Shown one piece after another: positions 9,159 to 21,105 of a stretch of DNA of 64,000 nt. The translations under genes and the position numbers were made by a program. The DNA lies in the NCBI RefSeq assembly GCF_023146395.1, contig NZ_JAGLCD010000004.1, forward strand, positions 320,718 to 384,717, read 5' to 3'. Numbering within the stretch: position 1 is the stretch's first letter; every line of letters starts with the position of its first letter. The stretch comes from Aeromicrobium sp. GTDB lineage: Bacteria; Actinomycetota; Actinomycetes; Propionibacteriales; Nocardioidaceae. The notes under the pieces were generated by a model. That model had not been told where the DNA came from. It did not search any database and worked only from the letters and a program-made list of their open reading frames with translations.

Positions 9159-10904
9159 ATGCGCATGACCCAGCTGTTCGTCCGTACGCTCCGCGACGCC
9201 CCGGCCGACGCCGAGGTCCCGAGCCACCGGTTGCTGGTGCGGGCCGGGTACGTGCGACGCGCCGCGCCGGGCATCTACTCGTGGCTGCCCCTCGGCCTGG
9301 CCGTGCTGGGCAAGGTCGAGAAGATCGTGCGCGAGGAGATGAATGCGATCGGCGCGCAGGAGGTGCGCTTCCCTGCGCTCCTGCCGCGCGAGCCCTACGA
9401 GGCCACGAACCGCTGGACCGAGTACGGGCCCAATCTCTTCCGCCTGCAGGACCGCCGCGGCAACGACCTGCTGCTCGGGCCGACGCACGAGGAGATGTTC
9501 GCGCTCCTGGTCAAGGACCTGTTCTCCTCGTACAAGGACCTGCCCACGACGCTCTACCAGATCCAGACGAAGTACCGCGACGAGGCGCGTCCGCGCGCCG
9601 GCATCCTGCGAGGTCGCGAGTTCGTCATGAAGGACTCCTACTCCTTCGACGTCACCGACGAGGGTCTCGAGGTCAGCTACCGCAACCACCGCGACGCCTA
9701 CATCCGGATCTTCGACCGGCTCGGGCTGGAGTACGTCATCGTCCACGCCGACTCCGGCGCGATGGGCGGGTCGGCCAGCGAGGAGTTCCTCGCGGTCACG
9801 CCGATCGGGGAGGACACGTTCGTGCGCTCGCCGGGCGGCTACGCCGCCAACGTCGAGGCCGTCACGACGGTCGTGCCGCCTGCGCAGCCGCTCGACGGTC
9901 TGCCCGAGTCCCACGTCGAGGACACGCCCGGCACGCCCACGATCGAGACGCTCGTGGCGCACCTGAACGAGACCTTTCCCCGCGACGACCGCCCCTGGTC
10001 CGCGGCCGACACCCTCAAGAACGTCCTGGTGCTGCTGCGCCACCCCGACGGCACGACCGAGCCGTTGGCGATCGGGGTGCCCGGCGACCGCGAGGTCGAC
10101 GCCAAGCGACTCGAGACGCAGGTCTCGCCCGCCGAGGTCGAGCCGTTCGACGACGCACAGTTCGCCCGGCACCCCGGTCTCGTGAAGGGCTACATCGGCC
10201 CGGGCGCGCTGGGCACGGCGAGCAGCACCGGCATCCGCTACCTCCTCGACCCCCGGGTCGTCCCGGGCACACGGTGGGTCACGGGGGCCAACGCGCCCGG
10301 CCGGCACGTGATCGACCTGGTCGCCGGCCGTGACTTCACCGCCGACGGCACGATCGAGGCCGCCGAGGTCCGCGCGGGCGATCCCGCGCCGGACGGTTCC
10401 GGCCCGCTCGAGCTCGCCCGTGGCATGGAGATGGGCCACATCTTCCAGCTCGGTCGCAAGTACGCCGATGCCCTCGGTCTGCAGGTGCAGGGCGAGGACG
10501 GCAAGCTCGCCACCGTCACGATGGGTTCCTACGGCGTGGGCGTCTCGCGTGCCGTGGCCGCCGTCGTCGAGAGCTCGCACGACGATCTCGGCATCATCTG
10601 GCCGAAGGAGCTCGCGCCCTACGAGGTGCACGTCGTGCTGGCCGGCAAGGACGAGGCGACGGCCGCCGGAGCCGAGCAGGTCGTCGCCGACCTGGAGTCC
10701 GCCGGCATCGAGGTCCTGTTCGACGACCGCCCCAAGGTCTCGCCCGGCGTGAAGTTCAAGGACGCCGAGCTGCTCGGCATGCCGACCATCGTCGTGGTCG
10801 GACGCGGCTACGTCGACGGGGTCGTCGAGGTCAAGGACCGCGCCACGGGCGAGCGAAGCGACGTCGCGGTCGGCGAGCTCGTGGAGCACCTGCGCGCGGG
10901 GTAA
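9159..10904 (+). CDS. proS: Prolyl-tRNA synthetase, bacterial type
   Basis: Charges tRNA-Pro with proline. The 581-residue protein is a class II synthetase. Motif 2 is visible in [27 protein letters not shown], and motif 3 in [18 protein letters not shown]. Between them, about residues 220-400, lies the inserted editing domain of the bacterial-type enzyme, which removes Ala-tRNA-Pro. The C-terminal anticodon-binding domain contains [12 protein letters not shown] and the family-typical [24 protein letters not shown]. The upstream gene ends at 9135. Confidence 0.97.
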   Translation: MRMTQLFVRTLRDAPADAEVPSHRLLVRAGYVRRAAPGIYSWLPLGLAVLGKVEKIVREEMNAIGAQEVRFPALLPREPYEATNRWTEYGPNLFRLQDRRGNDLLLGPTHEEMFALLVKDLFSSYKDLPTTLYQIQTKYRDEARPRAGILRGREFVMKDSYSFDVTDEGLEVSYRNHRDAYIRIFDRLGLEYVIVHADSGAMGGSASEEFLAVTPIGEDTFVRSPGGYAANVEAVTTVVPPAQPLDGLPESHVEDTPGTPTIETLVAHLNETFPRDDRPWSAADTLKNVLVLLRHPDGTTEPLAIGVPGDREVDAKRLETQVSPAEVEPFDDAQFARHPGLVKGYIGPGALGTASSTGIRYLLDPRVVPGTRWVTGANAPGRHVIDLVAGRDFTADGTIEAAEVRAGDPAPDGSGPLELARGMEMGHIFQLGRKYADALGLQVQGEDGKLATVTMGSYGVGVSRAVAAVVESSHDDLGIIWPKELAPYEVHVVLAGKDEATAAGAEQVVADLESAGIEVLFDDRPKVSPGVKFKDAELLGMPTIVVVGRGYVDGVVEVKDRATGERSDVAVGELVEHLRAG

Positions 10905-10928
10905 GCATCCGCGCCGTCCGGACGACGG

Positions 10929-11309
10929 TCAGTCGAGACCGGGGAACGCGACGGCCGTGCCGCCCCAGGCGAGTCGGGCGGCCTCGGCGGTCGTGAGTGC
11001 GGTGATCGCGTCGGCACGGTCCGGCCCGGTCACGATGCCGACGACGGCGCTCCAGGCCGCGGCGATGCGGGCCTCGACGCCCTGGGCCCGCAGACGCGCG
11101 GCCGCCTCGTCGGTCAGCGTCACCGGCTCGTAGGCCACCTGGGGCGGCACCGGCTCGTCGACGACCGCGAGGAGTCGGTCGCGCTCGCTGCGATGGGCGC
11201 GGTAGGCCGAGTCGGCCTGCTCCCGCAGGGTCTCGAACGCGCCGCCGATCAGGCCGTAGGTCCACACGGCCTCGTGCTCGAGCGCGAGGACCCGGGCGAG
11301 GTCGCTCAT
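10929..11309 (-). CDS. DUF4439 ferritin-like domain protein
   Basis: A 126-residue, mostly helical protein. Its N-terminus (LARVLALEHEAVWTYGLIGG) and the later EARIAAAWSAVVGIV match DUF4439, a ferritin-like four-helix family of actinobacteria. It overlaps the upstream gene by ATGA. Conserved Glu/His residues of the first helix could bind metal, but enzymatic or storage function is not established for the family. Confidence 0.75.
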   Translation of the reverse strand: MSDLARVLALEHEAVWTYGLIGGAFETLREQADSAYRAHRSERDRLLAVVDEPVPPQVAYEPVTLTDEAAARLRAQGVEARIAAAWSAVVGIVTGPDRADAITALTTAEAARLAWGGTAVAFPGLD

Positions 11310-11740
11310 GTGACGGCTCCCGTGCCCATCAGCGTCAGGCAGGCCGAGACCGAGCCGAGGGTGCGCGCCAGGTCGGGGGAGACGGCGTCGGTGGCCTGAC
11401 GAGCGCGGGAGGCTGCGGCCTCCGTGAAGGCCGCACGGGCCGCGGCGAGGTCGGTGGCGGCGTCGATGCGGACCGTCTCGGCGCCACCGAGCGCTTCGAG
11501 CTGCTCGGTCAGCAGCGCCGTGAGGGTCGGGGACAGGGCGCCGACCACGGCGATCAGTCGCGCCTGGTCCTCGGCGGCCTCGGCGAGCAGTGCGGTGTCG
11601 CCCTCGGCGGGGCGGGGCACCGGGTCGATGCCGAGCTCACGGGCGACGTCGTCGAGCCGGCCGGCCGCCGCGACGCCCCCGACGGCGGCAGCACCGGCGA
11701 CCGCGACGCCTCCGAGCAGCAGAGTTCGTCGCCGGGTCAC
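11306..11740 (-). CDS. Exported hypothetical protein, partner of DUF4439 gene
   Basis: A 144-residue protein starting MTRRRTLLLGGVAVAG, a short RR-containing signal followed by a hydrophobic core, so export by Tat or anchoring by one membrane helix is likely. The remainder is Ala-rich and helical (for example LIAVVGALSPTLTALLTEQLEAL). It is translationally coupled to the DUF4439 gene and diverges from rimP. TAGCCT on the minus strand (11747-11752) ends 6 nt before its GTG. No function is recognised. Confidence 0.7.
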   Translation of the reverse strand: MTRRRTLLLGGVAVAGAAAVGGVAAAGRLDDVARELGIDPVPRPAEGDTALLAEAAEDQARLIAVVGALSPTLTALLTEQLEALGGAETVRIDAATDLAAARAAFTEAAASRARQATDAVSPDLARTLGSVSACLTLMGTGAVT

Positions 11741-11794
11741 GGTGGCAGGCTAGCCGACCCGGCCCGGGTAGGGTGGCGCTGACACCTGCACGCG

Positions 11795-11832
11795 GGTGCC
11801 GACAATCGAACCCCACAATCGAACCCGGCACC
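11795..11832 (+). repeat. Hairpin with internal direct repeat in the rimP leader
   Basis: GGTGCC (11795-11800) pairs with GGCACC (11827-11832). The loop carries two copies of ACAATCGAACCC. It lies about 20 nt after a TAGGGT -10 candidate (11768-11773) and so is probably part of the rimP 5' leader. Confidence 0.5.
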
Positions 11833-11867
11833 GGCGTCGCCCACCCTTTTCTGGTCGAGGAGACGAG

Positions 11868-12329
11868 ATGGACCACCGGATCGCCGACGTCGTGCGCGAC
11901 GTCGTGGGAGTGCACGGGCTCGACCTCGACGACCTCACGCTCGGCGGTGGTCAGCGTCGCCTCCTGCGCATCGTGGTCGACGCCGATGGCGGAGTGGACC
12001 TCGATGCCCTCGGGCCGGTCTCGCGCGAGATCTCCGCGGCGATCGACGAGGACCCCGAGGCCTCCCGGGCGGTCGGCGACGGGCCGTTCACGCTCGAGGT
12101 CACCTCGCGCGGCACCGATCGACCGCTCACCCTGCCGCGGCACTGGCAGCGCAACGTGGGCCGCCTGGTCGCGGTGACGCCGGTCGACGGCGACCGCTTC
12201 GCGGGGCGGGTCGTGGGCGCTGACGACGACGCTGCGACCCTCACGGTGGCCAAGGTCGACCGCCGTGTGCCGTACTCCGAGATCCGCACCGCCGTGGTGC
12301 AGGTCGAGCTGAACCGAAAGGACGCCTGA
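11868..12329 (+). CDS. rimP: Ribosome maturation factor RimP
   Basis: Needed for maturation of the 30S subunit. The 153-residue protein has the two-domain RimP pattern: an N-terminal domain with [24 protein letters not shown] and [22 protein letters not shown], then an SH3-like C-terminal domain ending in [13 protein letters not shown]. The ATG at 11868 has GAGGAGACGAG upstream. It begins the rimP-nusA-ylxR-infB-rbfA-truB operon. Confidence 0.95.
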   Translation: MDHRIADVVRDVVGVHGLDLDDLTLGGGQRRLLRIVVDADGGVDLDALGPVSREISAAIDEDPEASRAVGDGPFTLEVTSRGTDRPLTLPRHWQRNVGRLVAVTPVDGDRFAGRVVGADDDAATLTVAKVDRRVPYSEIRTAVVQVELNRKDA

Positions 12330-12330
12330 C

Positions 12331-13371
12331 ATGGACATCGACATGACGGCCCTGCGTGCTCTCGAGCGCGAGAAGGACATCGCCTTCGACGTCGTCGTGG
12401 AGCTGATCGAGCAGGCGCTGCTCTCGGCCTACCACAAGGTGCCCGGAGCGCTCCCGCAGGCGCGGGTCACGCTCGACCGTCGCAGCGGGCACGTCGCCGT
12501 GCTGGCGCGCGAGCGGCTCGAGACGCCTCCGGTCGACCCGGCCGACGAGGGCGTCGAGGGCGAGGGCCTGAAGGCGGCGCCTCCGGCCCCGCGCTTCAGC
12601 GAGGAGTTCGACCACACGCCGGACGACTTCGGACGCACCGCCGCCGCGATCGCCCGTCAGGTCATCATGCAGCGCCTGCGCGAGGCCGAGGACGAGCAGA
12701 CGTTCGGGGAGTTCTCGGGCAAGGTCGGCGACGTCGTGTCGGGCATCATCCAGCAGGGCCGGGTGCCCGGCGACGTCCTGATCGACCTCGGCAAGGTCGA
12801 GGCCCTCCTGCCGGCCACCGAGCGCGTCGCGGACGAGAAGTACGCCCACGGCGAGCGCATCAAGGCCTACGTCTACGAGGTCGAGAAGGGCACCCGAGGA
12901 CCGAAGGTCAAGGTCTCGCGCACCCACCCGAACCTGGTCCGCCTGCTGTTCGCGCTCGAGGTGCCCGAGATCGCCGACGGGTCGGTCGAGATCGTCGGCA
13001 TTGCCCGTGAGGCCGGCTACCGCTCAAAGATCGCGGTGCGGGCGACCGTGCCCGGCGTCAACGCCAAGGGGGCCTGCATCGGCCCCATGGGATCGCGGGT
13101 GCGCAACGTCATGCACGAGCTGCACGGCGAGAAGATCGACATCGTCGACCACAGCGAGGACCCGGCGGAGTACATCGGCTACGCCCTCTCACCCTCGCGC
13201 GTCATCAGTGTCACGGTCGTCGACGAGGCCGCCCGTGCGGCCCGGGTCGTCGTGCCGGACTTCCAGCTCTCGCTCGCGATCGGCAAGGAGGGGCAGAACG
13301 CACGGCTGGCCGCCAAGCTCACCGGGTGGCGCATCGACATCCGTTCCGACACCGCCCCCGAGTCGGCGTGA
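12331..13371 (+). CDS. nusA: Transcription termination/antitermination factor NusA
   Basis: Binds RNA polymerase and nascent RNA to control pausing, termination and antitermination. The 346 residues comprise the N-terminal polymerase-binding domain ([23 protein letters not shown]), an S1 domain (about 130-200, [23 protein letters not shown]), and two KH domains ([22 protein letters not shown] and [21 protein letters not shown]). The C-terminal acidic repeats of E. coli NusA are absent, as usual in actinobacteria. It starts 1 nt after the rimP stop codon. Confidence 0.97.
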   Translation: MDIDMTALRALEREKDIAFDVVVELIEQALLSAYHKVPGALPQARVTLDRRSGHVAVLARERLETPPVDPADEGVEGEGLKAAPPAPRFSEEFDHTPDDFGRTAAAIARQVIMQRLREAEDEQTFGEFSGKVGDVVSGIIQQGRVPGDVLIDLGKVEALLPATERVADEKYAHGERIKAYVYEVEKGTRGPKVKVSRTHPNLVRLLFALEVPEIADGSVEIVGIAREAGYRSKIAVRATVPGVNAKGACIGPMGSRVRNVMHELHGEKIDIVDHSEDPAEYIGYALSPSRVISVTVVDEAARAARVVVPDFQLSLAIGKEGQNARLAAKLTGWRIDIRSDTAPESA

Positions 13372-13685
13372 TCTCGACCGGGGGAGAGGGCACCACCGCC
13401 GACGGGGTAGACTCGTCCACGGTCTGGCGCACGTGCATCGGTTGCCGAGAGCGGGCGCCCCAGACCACACTGGTCCGATTCGTCGCGGTCAGGGCGGGAG
13501 CCACCACGGTGGTCACGCCCGATCCGGGGCGGACGATGCCGGGACGAGGCGCACACGTGCACCCCGTCCCAGCGTGTCTGGACCTGGCGCGACGCCGCAA
13601 GGCGTTCGGGCGGGCACTCCGTGTGGAGGGGCCGCTCGACCTCGATCTGATCGAGGACGTCGCCGGACCGACGACCACCACCTGA
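13368..13685 (+). CDS. YlxR-family RNA-binding protein
   Basis: A 105-residue protein with the YlxR hallmarks: [19 protein letters not shown] near the N-terminus, [22 protein letters not shown] in the middle. The family is encoded between nusA and infB and is reported to bind RNA or RNase P RNA in some bacteria. The GTG at 13368 overlaps the nusA stop as GTGA, which fixes the start; the longer upstream frame lies inside nusA. Confidence 0.92.
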   Translation: MISTGGEGTTADGVDSSTVWRTCIGCRERAPQTTLVRFVAVRAGATTVVTPDPGRTMPGRGAHVHPVPACLDLARRRKAFGRALRVEGPLDLDLIEDVAGPTTTT

Positions 13686-13823
13686 CCAGAGGGGCCTGGC
13701 CCCCCGACCGGAAGCGGAGCACTCAGCTCATGAGCACTCGATGAGTACGTTCCGATGAACTTGCACGTCAACCTGGTCTGATCAGCCCTTCGGGGGATCG
13801 GTCAGACCCCATGAAGGAGAACA

Positions 13824-16640
13824 GTGGCTGTCAGAGTCCACGAGCTCGCACGTGAGCTCGGAGTCGAGAGCAAGATCATCCTGTCCACGTTGAAGGACAT
13901 GGGTGAGTACGTGAAGTCCGCCTCGTCGAGCGTCGAGGCCCCCGTGGTCCGCCGTCTCAAGGAGGAGCACGGCGACGCGCTGCGCGCCCAGGGCACCAAG
14001 AAGGCCCCCGCCAAGAAGGCGTCGAGCCCGGCCCCGAGCGAGACCGTCGCGCCCGACGCCGGTCAGCCGACGGTGCCGACCGAGGCCTCCGAGGCCGTCA
14101 CGGTCACCCCGCCCACCCCGGGTCCGCGTCCCGGCCCGCGGGCGCCGCAGTCGCCCGCGACCCCCGAGGCCGCGCCGGCTCCCGAACCGGCCGACACGCC
14201 GGCCGCGAGCGCGCCGCCCGAGGCTGAGGCCGCGGCCACCGAGACCCCCGCAGCCCCGACCCCGGGTCCGCGCCCCGGCCCCCGTCCTCCGGCCGGACCG
14301 GCTGGTGGCTCCGCAGGCTCGACCCCGCGGCCCGGCGGTCCGCGTCCGACGGCGCGCCCGGGCAACAACCCGTTCTCGTCGAAGCAGGGCATGGCTCAGG
14401 AGCGCCCGCCGCGTCCGCCGGCCGCTCGTGAGGGCGGCGCCGCGGCGCGCCCGGGCATGCCGCGTCCGAACCCGGCGATGATGCCGAAGCAGTCGGGACT
14501 CACCCCGCCGCGTTCCGGACCCGGTGGCGGTCGCCCCGGCCCCGGTGGACGCACGGGTGGACCCGGTGGACGCCCCGGCGGTGCCGGTGGCGGTGCCGGT
14601 CGTCCCGGTGGTGGCGGTGGCGGCGGCTTCGCCGGTCGTCCCGGTGGTGGCGGTGGCTTCGGCGGCCGTCCCGGTGGCGGTCCCGGTGGTCCGGGTCGCG
14701 CCGGCCGTGGCGGCACCCAGGGTGCCTTCGGCCGCGCCGGTGGTCCCGTCCGACGTGGTCGCAAGAGCAAGCGCGCGAAGCGTCAGGAATTCGACCAGAT
14801 GCAGGCGCCGGCGATCGGTGGGGTGCGGGTCCGCAAGGGCAACGGCGAGACCGTCCGCCTGGCGCGCGGCGCGTCGCTGACCGACTTCGCCGAGAAGGTC
14901 GGCGTCGACGCAGCCTCGCTCGTCCAGGTGCTGTTCCACATGGGCGAGATGGTCACCGCGACGCAGTCGGTCAACGACGACACGCTGCAGCTCCTGGGCA
15001 CCGAGCTGGACTACGACGTCCAGATCGTCTCGCCTGAGGACGAGGACCGCGAGCTGCTGGAGTCCTTCTCGCTGGAGTTCGGCGAGGACGAGGGCGACGA
15101 CACCAACCTGGAGGCCCGTCCGCCGGTCGTGACCGTCATGGGTCACGTCGACCACGGCAAGACCAAGCTCCTGGACGCCCTGCGCAACTCCAACGTGGTG
15201 GCCAAGGAGGCCGGTGGCATCACCCAGTCCATCGGTGCCTACCAGGTCGCCACGGAGCTCGACGGCGTCGAGCGCGCCATCACCCTGATCGACACCCCGG
15301 GTCACGAGGCGTTCACCGCCATGCGTGCCCGGGGCGCCCAGGCCACCGACATCGCGATCCTCGTGGTGGCGGCGGACGACGGCGTGATGCCGCAGACGGT
15401 CGAGGCGCTCAACCACGCCAAGGCCGCCGGCGTGCCGATCGTCGTGGCGGTCAACAAGATCGACAAGCCCGACGCCGACCCGTCGAAGGCGCGCGGTCAG
15501 CTCACCGAGTACGGCCTCGTGCCCGAGGAGTACGGCGGCGACACGATGTTCGTCGACGTCTCGGCCAAGGCCGGAACCGGCATGGAGGACCTCCTCGCGG
15601 CGGTCGTCCTGACCGCGGACGCGTCCCTGGACCTGCGGGCCAACCCCGACCAGAACGCCGAGGGCCTCGCGATCGAGGCGCACCTGGACCGCGGTCGTGG
15701 TCCGGTCGCCACGGTGCTCGTCCAGCGCGGCACGCTGCGCGTCGGCGACACGCTGGTGGCGGGCTCGGCCTTCGGCCGAGTCCGGGCGATGCTCGACGAG
15801 TTCGGGGAGACGATCGAGGAGGCCACGCCGTCGCGTCCGGCCCTCGTGCTCGGCCTGACCTCGGTGCCCGGTGCCGGTGACAACTTCATGGTCGTCACCG
15901 ACGACCGCATCGCGCGGCAGATCGCCGAGAAGCGTGAGGCGCGCGAGCGCAACGCGCTGTTGGCCAAGCGCAGCGGCCGCCGGACCCTCGAGGACTTCAT
16001 GTCCTCGATGGAGAAGGGCGAGACCGACGAGCTCCTGCTCATCCTCAAGGGTGACGGCTCCGGTTCGGTCGAGGCGCTCGAGGACTCGTTGGCGAACATC
16101 GACATCGGCGAGGAGGTGGCGCTGCGCGTCATCGACCGCGGTGTCGGTGCCATCACCGAGACCGACGTCAACCTCGCCGCCGCGTCGAACGCCGTCATCA
16201 TCGGCTTCAACGTGCGTCCGCAGGGCAAGGCCACCGAGCTCGCCGATCGCGAGGGTGTCGAGATCAAGTACTACTCGGTCATCTACCAGGCGATCGAGGA
16301 GATCGAGGCCGCGCTCAAGGGCATGCTCAAGCCCGAGTTCGAGGAGGTCCAGCTCGGCACGGCGGAGATCCGCGAGATCTTCCGCTCGTCCAAGATCGGC
16401 AACATCGCCGGTTGCATGGTCACGAGCGGCACGATCAAGCGCAACGCCAAGGCCCGGCTGCTGCGTGACGGCACCGTCGTCGCGGACAACCTCGACCTCG
16501 CGAGCCTCAAGCGCGAGAAGGACGATGCCAGCGAGGTCCGCGAGGGCTTCGAGTGCGGTCTCGTGCTCAAGGGCTACGGCGACATCAAGAACGGCGACGT
16601 CGTGGAGTCCTTCGAGCTGCGCGAGAAGCCCCGCGCCTGA
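13824..16640 (+). CDS. infB: Translation initiation factor IF-2
   Basis: The GTPase that brings fMet-tRNA to the 30S subunit. It has 938 residues. The N-terminal IF2_N domain ([21 protein letters not shown]) is followed by a long Pro/Gly/Ala/Arg-rich linker (about 50-320) with repeated GPRPGPR and GGRPGG units. A second IF2_N copy follows (about 350-400). The G domain starts at residue 440 with [12 protein letters not shown], then DTPGHEAF and NKIDKPD. Domains II-IV end the protein. The GTG at 13824 is preceded by AAGGAGA. The 138 nt between ylxR and infB contain no gene. Confidence 0.97.
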   Translation: MAVRVHELARELGVESKIILSTLKDMGEYVKSASSSVEAPVVRRLKEEHGDALRAQGTKKAPAKKASSPAPSETVAPDAGQPTVPTEASEAVTVTPPTPGPRPGPRAPQSPATPEAAPAPEPADTPAASAPPEAEAAATETPAAPTPGPRPGPRPPAGPAGGSAGSTPRPGGPRPTARPGNNPFSSKQGMAQERPPRPPAAREGGAAARPGMPRPNPAMMPKQSGLTPPRSGPGGGRPGPGGRTGGPGGRPGGAGGGAGRPGGGGGGGFAGRPGGGGGFGGRPGGGPGGPGRAGRGGTQGAFGRAGGPVRRGRKSKRAKRQEFDQMQAPAIGGVRVRKGNGETVRLARGASLTDFAEKVGVDAASLVQVLFHMGEMVTATQSVNDDTLQLLGTELDYDVQIVSPEDEDRELLESFSLEFGEDEGDDTNLEARPPVVTVMGHVDHGKTKLLDALRNSNVVAKEAGGITQSIGAYQVATELDGVERAITLIDTPGHEAFTAMRARGAQATDIAILVVAADDGVMPQTVEALNHAKAAGVPIVVAVNKIDKPDADPSKARGQLTEYGLVPEEYGGDTMFVDVSAKAGTGMEDLLAAVVLTADASLDLRANPDQNAEGLAIEAHLDRGRGPVATVLVQRGTLRVGDTLVAGSAFGRVRAMLDEFGETIEEATPSRPALVLGLTSVPGAGDNFMVVTDDRIARQIAEKREARERNALLAKRSGRRTLEDFMSSMEKGETDELLLILKGDGSGSVEALEDSLANIDIGEEVALRVIDRGVGAITETDVNLAAASNAVIIGFNVRPQGKATELADREGVEIKYYSVIYQAIEEIEAALKGMLKPEFEEVQLGTAEIREIFRSSKIGNIAGCMVTSGTIKRNAKARLLRDGTVVADNLDLASLKREKDDASEVREGFECGLVLKGYGDIKNGDVVESFELREKPRA

Positions 16641-16657
16641 CTCGCGCCACGACGGCT

Positions 16658-16699
16658 GAGCCTCGGAGCCTGCCCACACCCGGGCAGGCTCCGAGGCTC
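16658..16699 (+). terminator. Strong hairpin after infB
   Basis: An 18-bp perfect stem (16658-16675 with 16682-16699) and a 6-nt loop. There is no T-run, as common for actinobacterial terminators. Because rbfA follows in the same direction, it may instead attenuate or process the transcript. Confidence 0.75.
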
Positions 16700-16750
16700 C
16701 TGCGTCGTCGCACCCCAGCCAGTGAGGCTGGAGAACTAAGGAGAAGCACC

Positions 16751-17194
16751 ATGGCCGGAGCACGCCAGCACCAGATCGCCGACCGCATCAAGGTCATCGT
16801 CGCCGAGCTGCTCGAGCGTCGGGTCAAGGACCCCCGCCTCGGTTTCGTCACGATCACCGACGTCCGGGTCACGGGCGACAACCAGCACGCGTCGATCTTC
16901 TACACCGTCCTCGGCGACGCCGAGGCGATCGAGGGCAGCGGCGCCGCGCTGCGCAGCGCCACGGGCATGCTGCGCTCGGAGGTCGCCAAGCGACTGAACC
17001 TGCGGCTCGCGCCCAGCCTGGAGTTCTTCCTGGACGCCGTGCCGGACAGTGCGCGACACATCGAGGAGCTGCTGGCCAAGGCGCGCGAGTCCGACGCCGA
17101 CGTCGCGGCCCGGGCCGAGGGGGCGCAGTACGCCGGCGAGGCCGACCCCTACAAGCGACCTGCCGACGAGGCCGACGAGGACGACGAGGCGTGA
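16751..17194 (+). CDS. rbfA: Ribosome-binding factor A
   Basis: A 30S maturation factor with a KH-like fold. The 147 residues include [37 protein letters not shown] and a conserved [22 protein letters not shown] segment. The acidic C-terminus (about 115-147) is an actinobacterial extension. The ATG at 16751 has CTAAGGAGAAG upstream. It overlaps truB by GTGA. The DHH phosphoesterase gene that often follows rbfA in other actinobacteria is absent here. Confidence 0.95.
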   Translation: MAGARQHQIADRIKVIVAELLERRVKDPRLGFVTITDVRVTGDNQHASIFYTVLGDAEAIEGSGAALRSATGMLRSEVAKRLNLRLAPSLEFFLDAVPDSARHIEELLAKARESDADVAARAEGAQYAGEADPYKRPADEADEDDEA

Positions 17195-18075
17195 CCCAGC
17201 CCGAGGTCACGCCCGGCCTGGTGGTCGTCGACAAGCCGAGCGGCTGGACCTCGCACGACGTCGTGGGTCGGGGCCGCCGGTTGGCCGGCACGCGCAAGGT
17301 CGGTCACGCCGGCACGCTCGACCCCATGGCCACGGGGGTGCTGCTGCTCGGCATCGGCCGAGCCACGCGTCTGCTCGGCCAGCTCCAGCTGACCGACAAG
17401 GCCTATGACGCCACGATCCGGCTGGGCCAGGCCACCGTGACCGAGGACGCGGAGGGCGAGGTCGTGTCCACGACGCCGGCCTCCCACCTGAGCGCCGAGC
17501 AGATCGAGCGGGCCCTCGAGCCGCTGCGCGGTGAGATCTCCCAGGTCCCGTCGGCGGTGTCCGCGATCAAGGTCGACGGCCAGCGCGCCTACGCGCGGGT
17601 GCGTGCGGGCGAGGACGTGCGGCTCGCGGCCCGTCCCGTCCGGGTCTCGGAGCTCTCGGTCCGAGCGGTCCGCCCGGCGGGCGGCCTGGTCGACGTCGAC
17701 GTGCACGTCGAGTGCTCGACCGGCACGTACGTCCGGGCGCTGGCCCGCGACCTGGGGGAGTCGCTCGGGGTCGGAGGTCACCTGACGATGCTGCGGCGCA
17801 CCCGGGTCGGGCCGTTCACGCTCGAGCACGCCGCCACGCTCGAGGACCTGGCGCAGGACTGGCAGGTCATCGGCCTCGACACCGTCACCCGCCTGGCGTT
17901 CGCCTCGTACGACCTCACGCAGGAGCAGGCCGACGACGTGCGGTTCGGCCGCACGCTCACGAGCATCGACCTCGGCGCGCCCGGTCCGGTCGCGCTGTTC
18001 GACCCGGTGGGCACGTTCCTCGCGCTGTACGAGCAGCGAGGCGCGACGGCCAGGCCGGTGTCGGTGTTCGTCTAG
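17191..18075 (+). CDS. truB: tRNA pseudouridine(55) synthase
   Basis: Makes pseudouridine 55 in the T loop of tRNAs. The 294-residue protein has the catalytic Asp in [19 protein letters not shown], the [10 protein letters not shown] motif, and the substrate-binding region [22 protein letters not shown]. The C-terminal PUA-like region is less conserved. The GTG at 17191 overlaps the rbfA stop. Confidence 0.96.
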   Translation: MTQPEVTPGLVVVDKPSGWTSHDVVGRGRRLAGTRKVGHAGTLDPMATGVLLLGIGRATRLLGQLQLTDKAYDATIRLGQATVTEDAEGEVVSTTPASHLSAEQIERALEPLRGEISQVPSAVSAIKVDGQRAYARVRAGEDVRLAARPVRVSELSVRAVRPAGGLVDVDVHVECSTGTYVRALARDLGESLGVGGHLTMLRRTRVGPFTLEHAATLEDLAQDWQVIGLDTVTRLAFASYDLTQEQADDVRFGRTLTSIDLGAPGPVALFDPVGTFLALYEQRGATARPVSVFV

Positions 18076-18078
18076 GGT
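18073..18078 (+). promoter_or_regulatory. -10 hexamer TAGGGT overlapping the truB stop
   Basis: The TAG stop of truB forms the first half of the hexamer, which ends 7 nt before the ATG at 18086. It favours that ATG over the in-frame GTG at 18077. Confidence 0.45.
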
Positions 18079-18085
18079 GGCGGCC

Positions 18086-19324
<1,239 letters not shown>

Positions 19325-19383
19325 GCCGGACGCGAGCCACCCGCACGAGGGTGCGCCCCGAGATCGTGTGGCACAGTTCTGCC

Positions 19384-20337
19384 GTGGCGATCTGGCGAGA
19401 CGTGAAGGGGGCGGGCTCAGCCCCGTCGACCTCGTCGACCGTCGTCACGATCGGCACGTTCGACGGGGTCCACCTCGGACACCAGACGCTCCTGGCCCGG
19501 GCCCGTGAGGTCGCCGACGCCGCGGGGGAGCAGGTCGTCGCCGTCACGTTCGACCCCCATCCGATCGCGGTGTTCGCACCCGACCGTGCGCCCCGCCTGC
19601 TGAGCGACCTCGAGCGCCGGGTCGAGCTGCTGCACGAGGGCGGCGCCGACGAGGTCCGTGTGCTCGCCTTCGACCGCGCGATGGCCGCGTGGTCGCCGGA
19701 CGAGTTCGCCCAGCGGGTCCTGGTCGACGACCTGCGGGCCTCCCACGTCGTGGTGGGTCAGAACTTCACCTACGGCAGCAAGGCCGCGGGCGACGTCGTC
19801 TGCCTGGCCGCCTTCGGAGCCGACCACGGGTTCGTCACCGAGGCGCTCGAGCTGGCGGGAGGCTCCGAGGAGTACTCCTCGACCCTCGTGCGCCGCCTCG
19901 TCGAGAGTGGCGACGTCGTCGGGGCGGCCGCGGTGCTGGGACGCCCGGCCGAGGTCAACGGCGTGGTGGCGCGGGGCGAGCAGCGCGGTCGCGAGCTCGG
20001 CTTCCCGACTGCCAACGTGCCGGTGCCGGAGGCTCAGGCCACCCCCGCCGACGGGGTGTACGCCGCGTGGGTCCTGGACTTCGACGGTGCGGCGTCCGGC
20101 GGTTCCCCGGAGCGGTGGCCCGCGGCGGTGTCCGTCGGCGACAACCCGACCTTCGAGGGTGTCTCGCGCCGGGTGGAGTCCTACGTCATCGACCGCACCG
20201 GGCTCGACCTGTACGGGCACCGCATCCGCGTCGAGCTCGTGGAGCGTCTGCGAGGGATGGAGGCCTACGAGTCGCTCGAGGCCCTCGTCGAGCAGATGCA
20301 CGCCGACGTGGACCGCGCCCGCGCGATCCTCGCCTGA
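19384..20337 (+). CDS. ribF: Bifunctional riboflavin kinase/FAD synthetase
   Basis: Phosphorylates riboflavin to FMN and adenylates FMN to FAD. The 317 residues have the nucleotidyltransferase motif TIGTFDGVHLGHQTLL at the N-terminus, VVGQNFTYGSKAAGDV in the middle, and the C-terminal kinase domain with GRELGFPTANV, ADGVYAAWV and VSVGDNPTF. The GTG at 19384 gives the usual N-terminal length; the ribosome site is weak. No FMN riboswitch is evident in the 59 nt before it. Confidence 0.94.
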   Translation: MAIWRDVKGAGSAPSTSSTVVTIGTFDGVHLGHQTLLARAREVADAAGEQVVAVTFDPHPIAVFAPDRAPRLLSDLERRVELLHEGGADEVRVLAFDRAMAAWSPDEFAQRVLVDDLRASHVVVGQNFTYGSKAAGDVVCLAAFGADHGFVTEALELAGGSEEYSSTLVRRLVESGDVVGAAAVLGRPAEVNGVVARGEQRGRELGFPTANVPVPEAQATPADGVYAAWVLDFDGAASGGSPERWPAAVSVGDNPTFEGVSRRVESYVIDRTGLDLYGHRIRVELVERLRGMEAYESLEALVEQMHADVDRARAILA

Positions 20338-20466
20338 GCGGGACGGACCGGATTGGCTCCGCACGGTCGTTCACTGATAGCCTGAGAGATGCCGTGTACC
20401 GGCCGCGGATCCCATGCCCCGAAGAACATGCCCGGGTGCGCCGCGCTACGACTCCAGGAGTATCGA

Positions 20467-20757
20467 ATGTCCAAGAAGACTGCTGCGCCCACCGTGGCGG
20501 ACATGTCCCGCGCCGACATCATCGCGCAGTACGCCACCCACGAGGGTGACACCGGTTCTCCTGAGGTCCAGATCGCTCTGCTCACGCAGCGCATCTCGCA
20601 CCTCACGGGTCACCTGCAGGAGCACAAGCACGACCACCACAGCCGTCGCGGCCTGCTGCTGCTCGTCGGCCAGCGTCGTCGTCTGCTGAACTACGTGCAG
20701 AACACCGACATCGAGCGCTACCGCGGCCTCATCGAGCGCCTCGGTCTGCGTCGCTGA
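20467..20757 (+). CDS. rpsO: 30S ribosomal protein S15
   Basis: Binds 16S rRNA at the platform of the 30S subunit. The 96 residues are about seven longer than the usual 89 because of an N-terminal extension ([14 protein letters not shown]). The core has [24 protein letters not shown] and [22 protein letters not shown]. The ATG at 20467 follows CAGGAGTATCGA, a good ribosome site. Confidence 0.97.
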   Translation: MSKKTAAPTVADMSRADIIAQYATHEGDTGSPEVQIALLTQRISHLTGHLQEHKHDHHSRRGLLLLVGQRRRLLNYVQNTDIERYRGLIERLGLRR

Positions 20758-20764
20758 CACGCCA

Positions 20765-20795
20765 CGGGCGGTCGTCCCACCGGGACGGCCGCCCG
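20765..20795 (+). terminator. Hairpin after rpsO
   Basis: A 14-bp stem with one G-T pair (20765-20778 with 20782-20795) and a 3-nt loop, starting 8 nt after the rpsO stop. No T-run. Confidence 0.75.
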
Positions 20796-21105
20796 CGGTG
20801 CATCATCACTGTTGAACCCTCACAACTGAATCACGCACAACCACGGGCGAGGAACAGGCCAGCCGTTCGGTCCTCGGTAGTGGCTCTCGGAGCAGGTCGA
20901 CACCACGTCGTCGCTCCGCGGGCCTCGATCGAAGACCGGAACACCCCGGGCCCATCCCGGCCTCCCGACACACCGCTCGCGCCGCGCCGCACCTCACCGA
21001 GGTCGGCGCCCGGCGCGACGTGTCGGTCCAGGCCTGTGCCCCGTCCTCCACTCTGGGCCTTCGCGCCCATGTCATCAGTGGGCTCTGCCCACGGAAGGGA
21101 CATCC
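20796..21105 (+). promoter_or_regulatory. Gene-free, structured leader region before pnp
   Basis: With the terminator, this makes 348 nt without a convincing gene. It contains a large hairpin at 20978-21017 (CGCGCCG and GCCG...ACCTC arms) and a small perfect hairpin at 21078-21092 (GTGGGC/GCCCAC). The latter touches the pnp ribosome site GGAAGGGA. In enteric bacteria pnp is autoregulated through a 5' hairpin; a similar role here is inference only. Confidence 0.45.

Noticed and set aside
10849-10862. GCGAGCGAAGCG inside proS as another copy of the SERQR repeat
   Set aside because: It is ordinary coding sequence for GERSDV and lacks the ATGA start and the rest of the motif.
14521-14760. Gly/Pro/Arg repeat tract considered as a separate repeat element
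   Set aside because: It is the in-frame low-complexity linker of IF-2, normal for actinobacterial infB.
13782-16763. Open reading frame of 993 codons antisense to infB
   Set aside because: Repetitive Thr/Gly/Arg product mirroring the Gly/Pro-rich linker of IF-2; no domain features and no ribosome site.
18077-18079. GTG at 18077 as the start of the phospholipase D-like gene
   Set aside because: It lies inside the candidate -10 hexamer, so the ATG at 18086 is preferred.
20831-21103. 90-codon minus-strand frame in the pnp leader
   Set aside because: No ribosome site or recognisable protein features; composition fits a non-coding leader read backwards.
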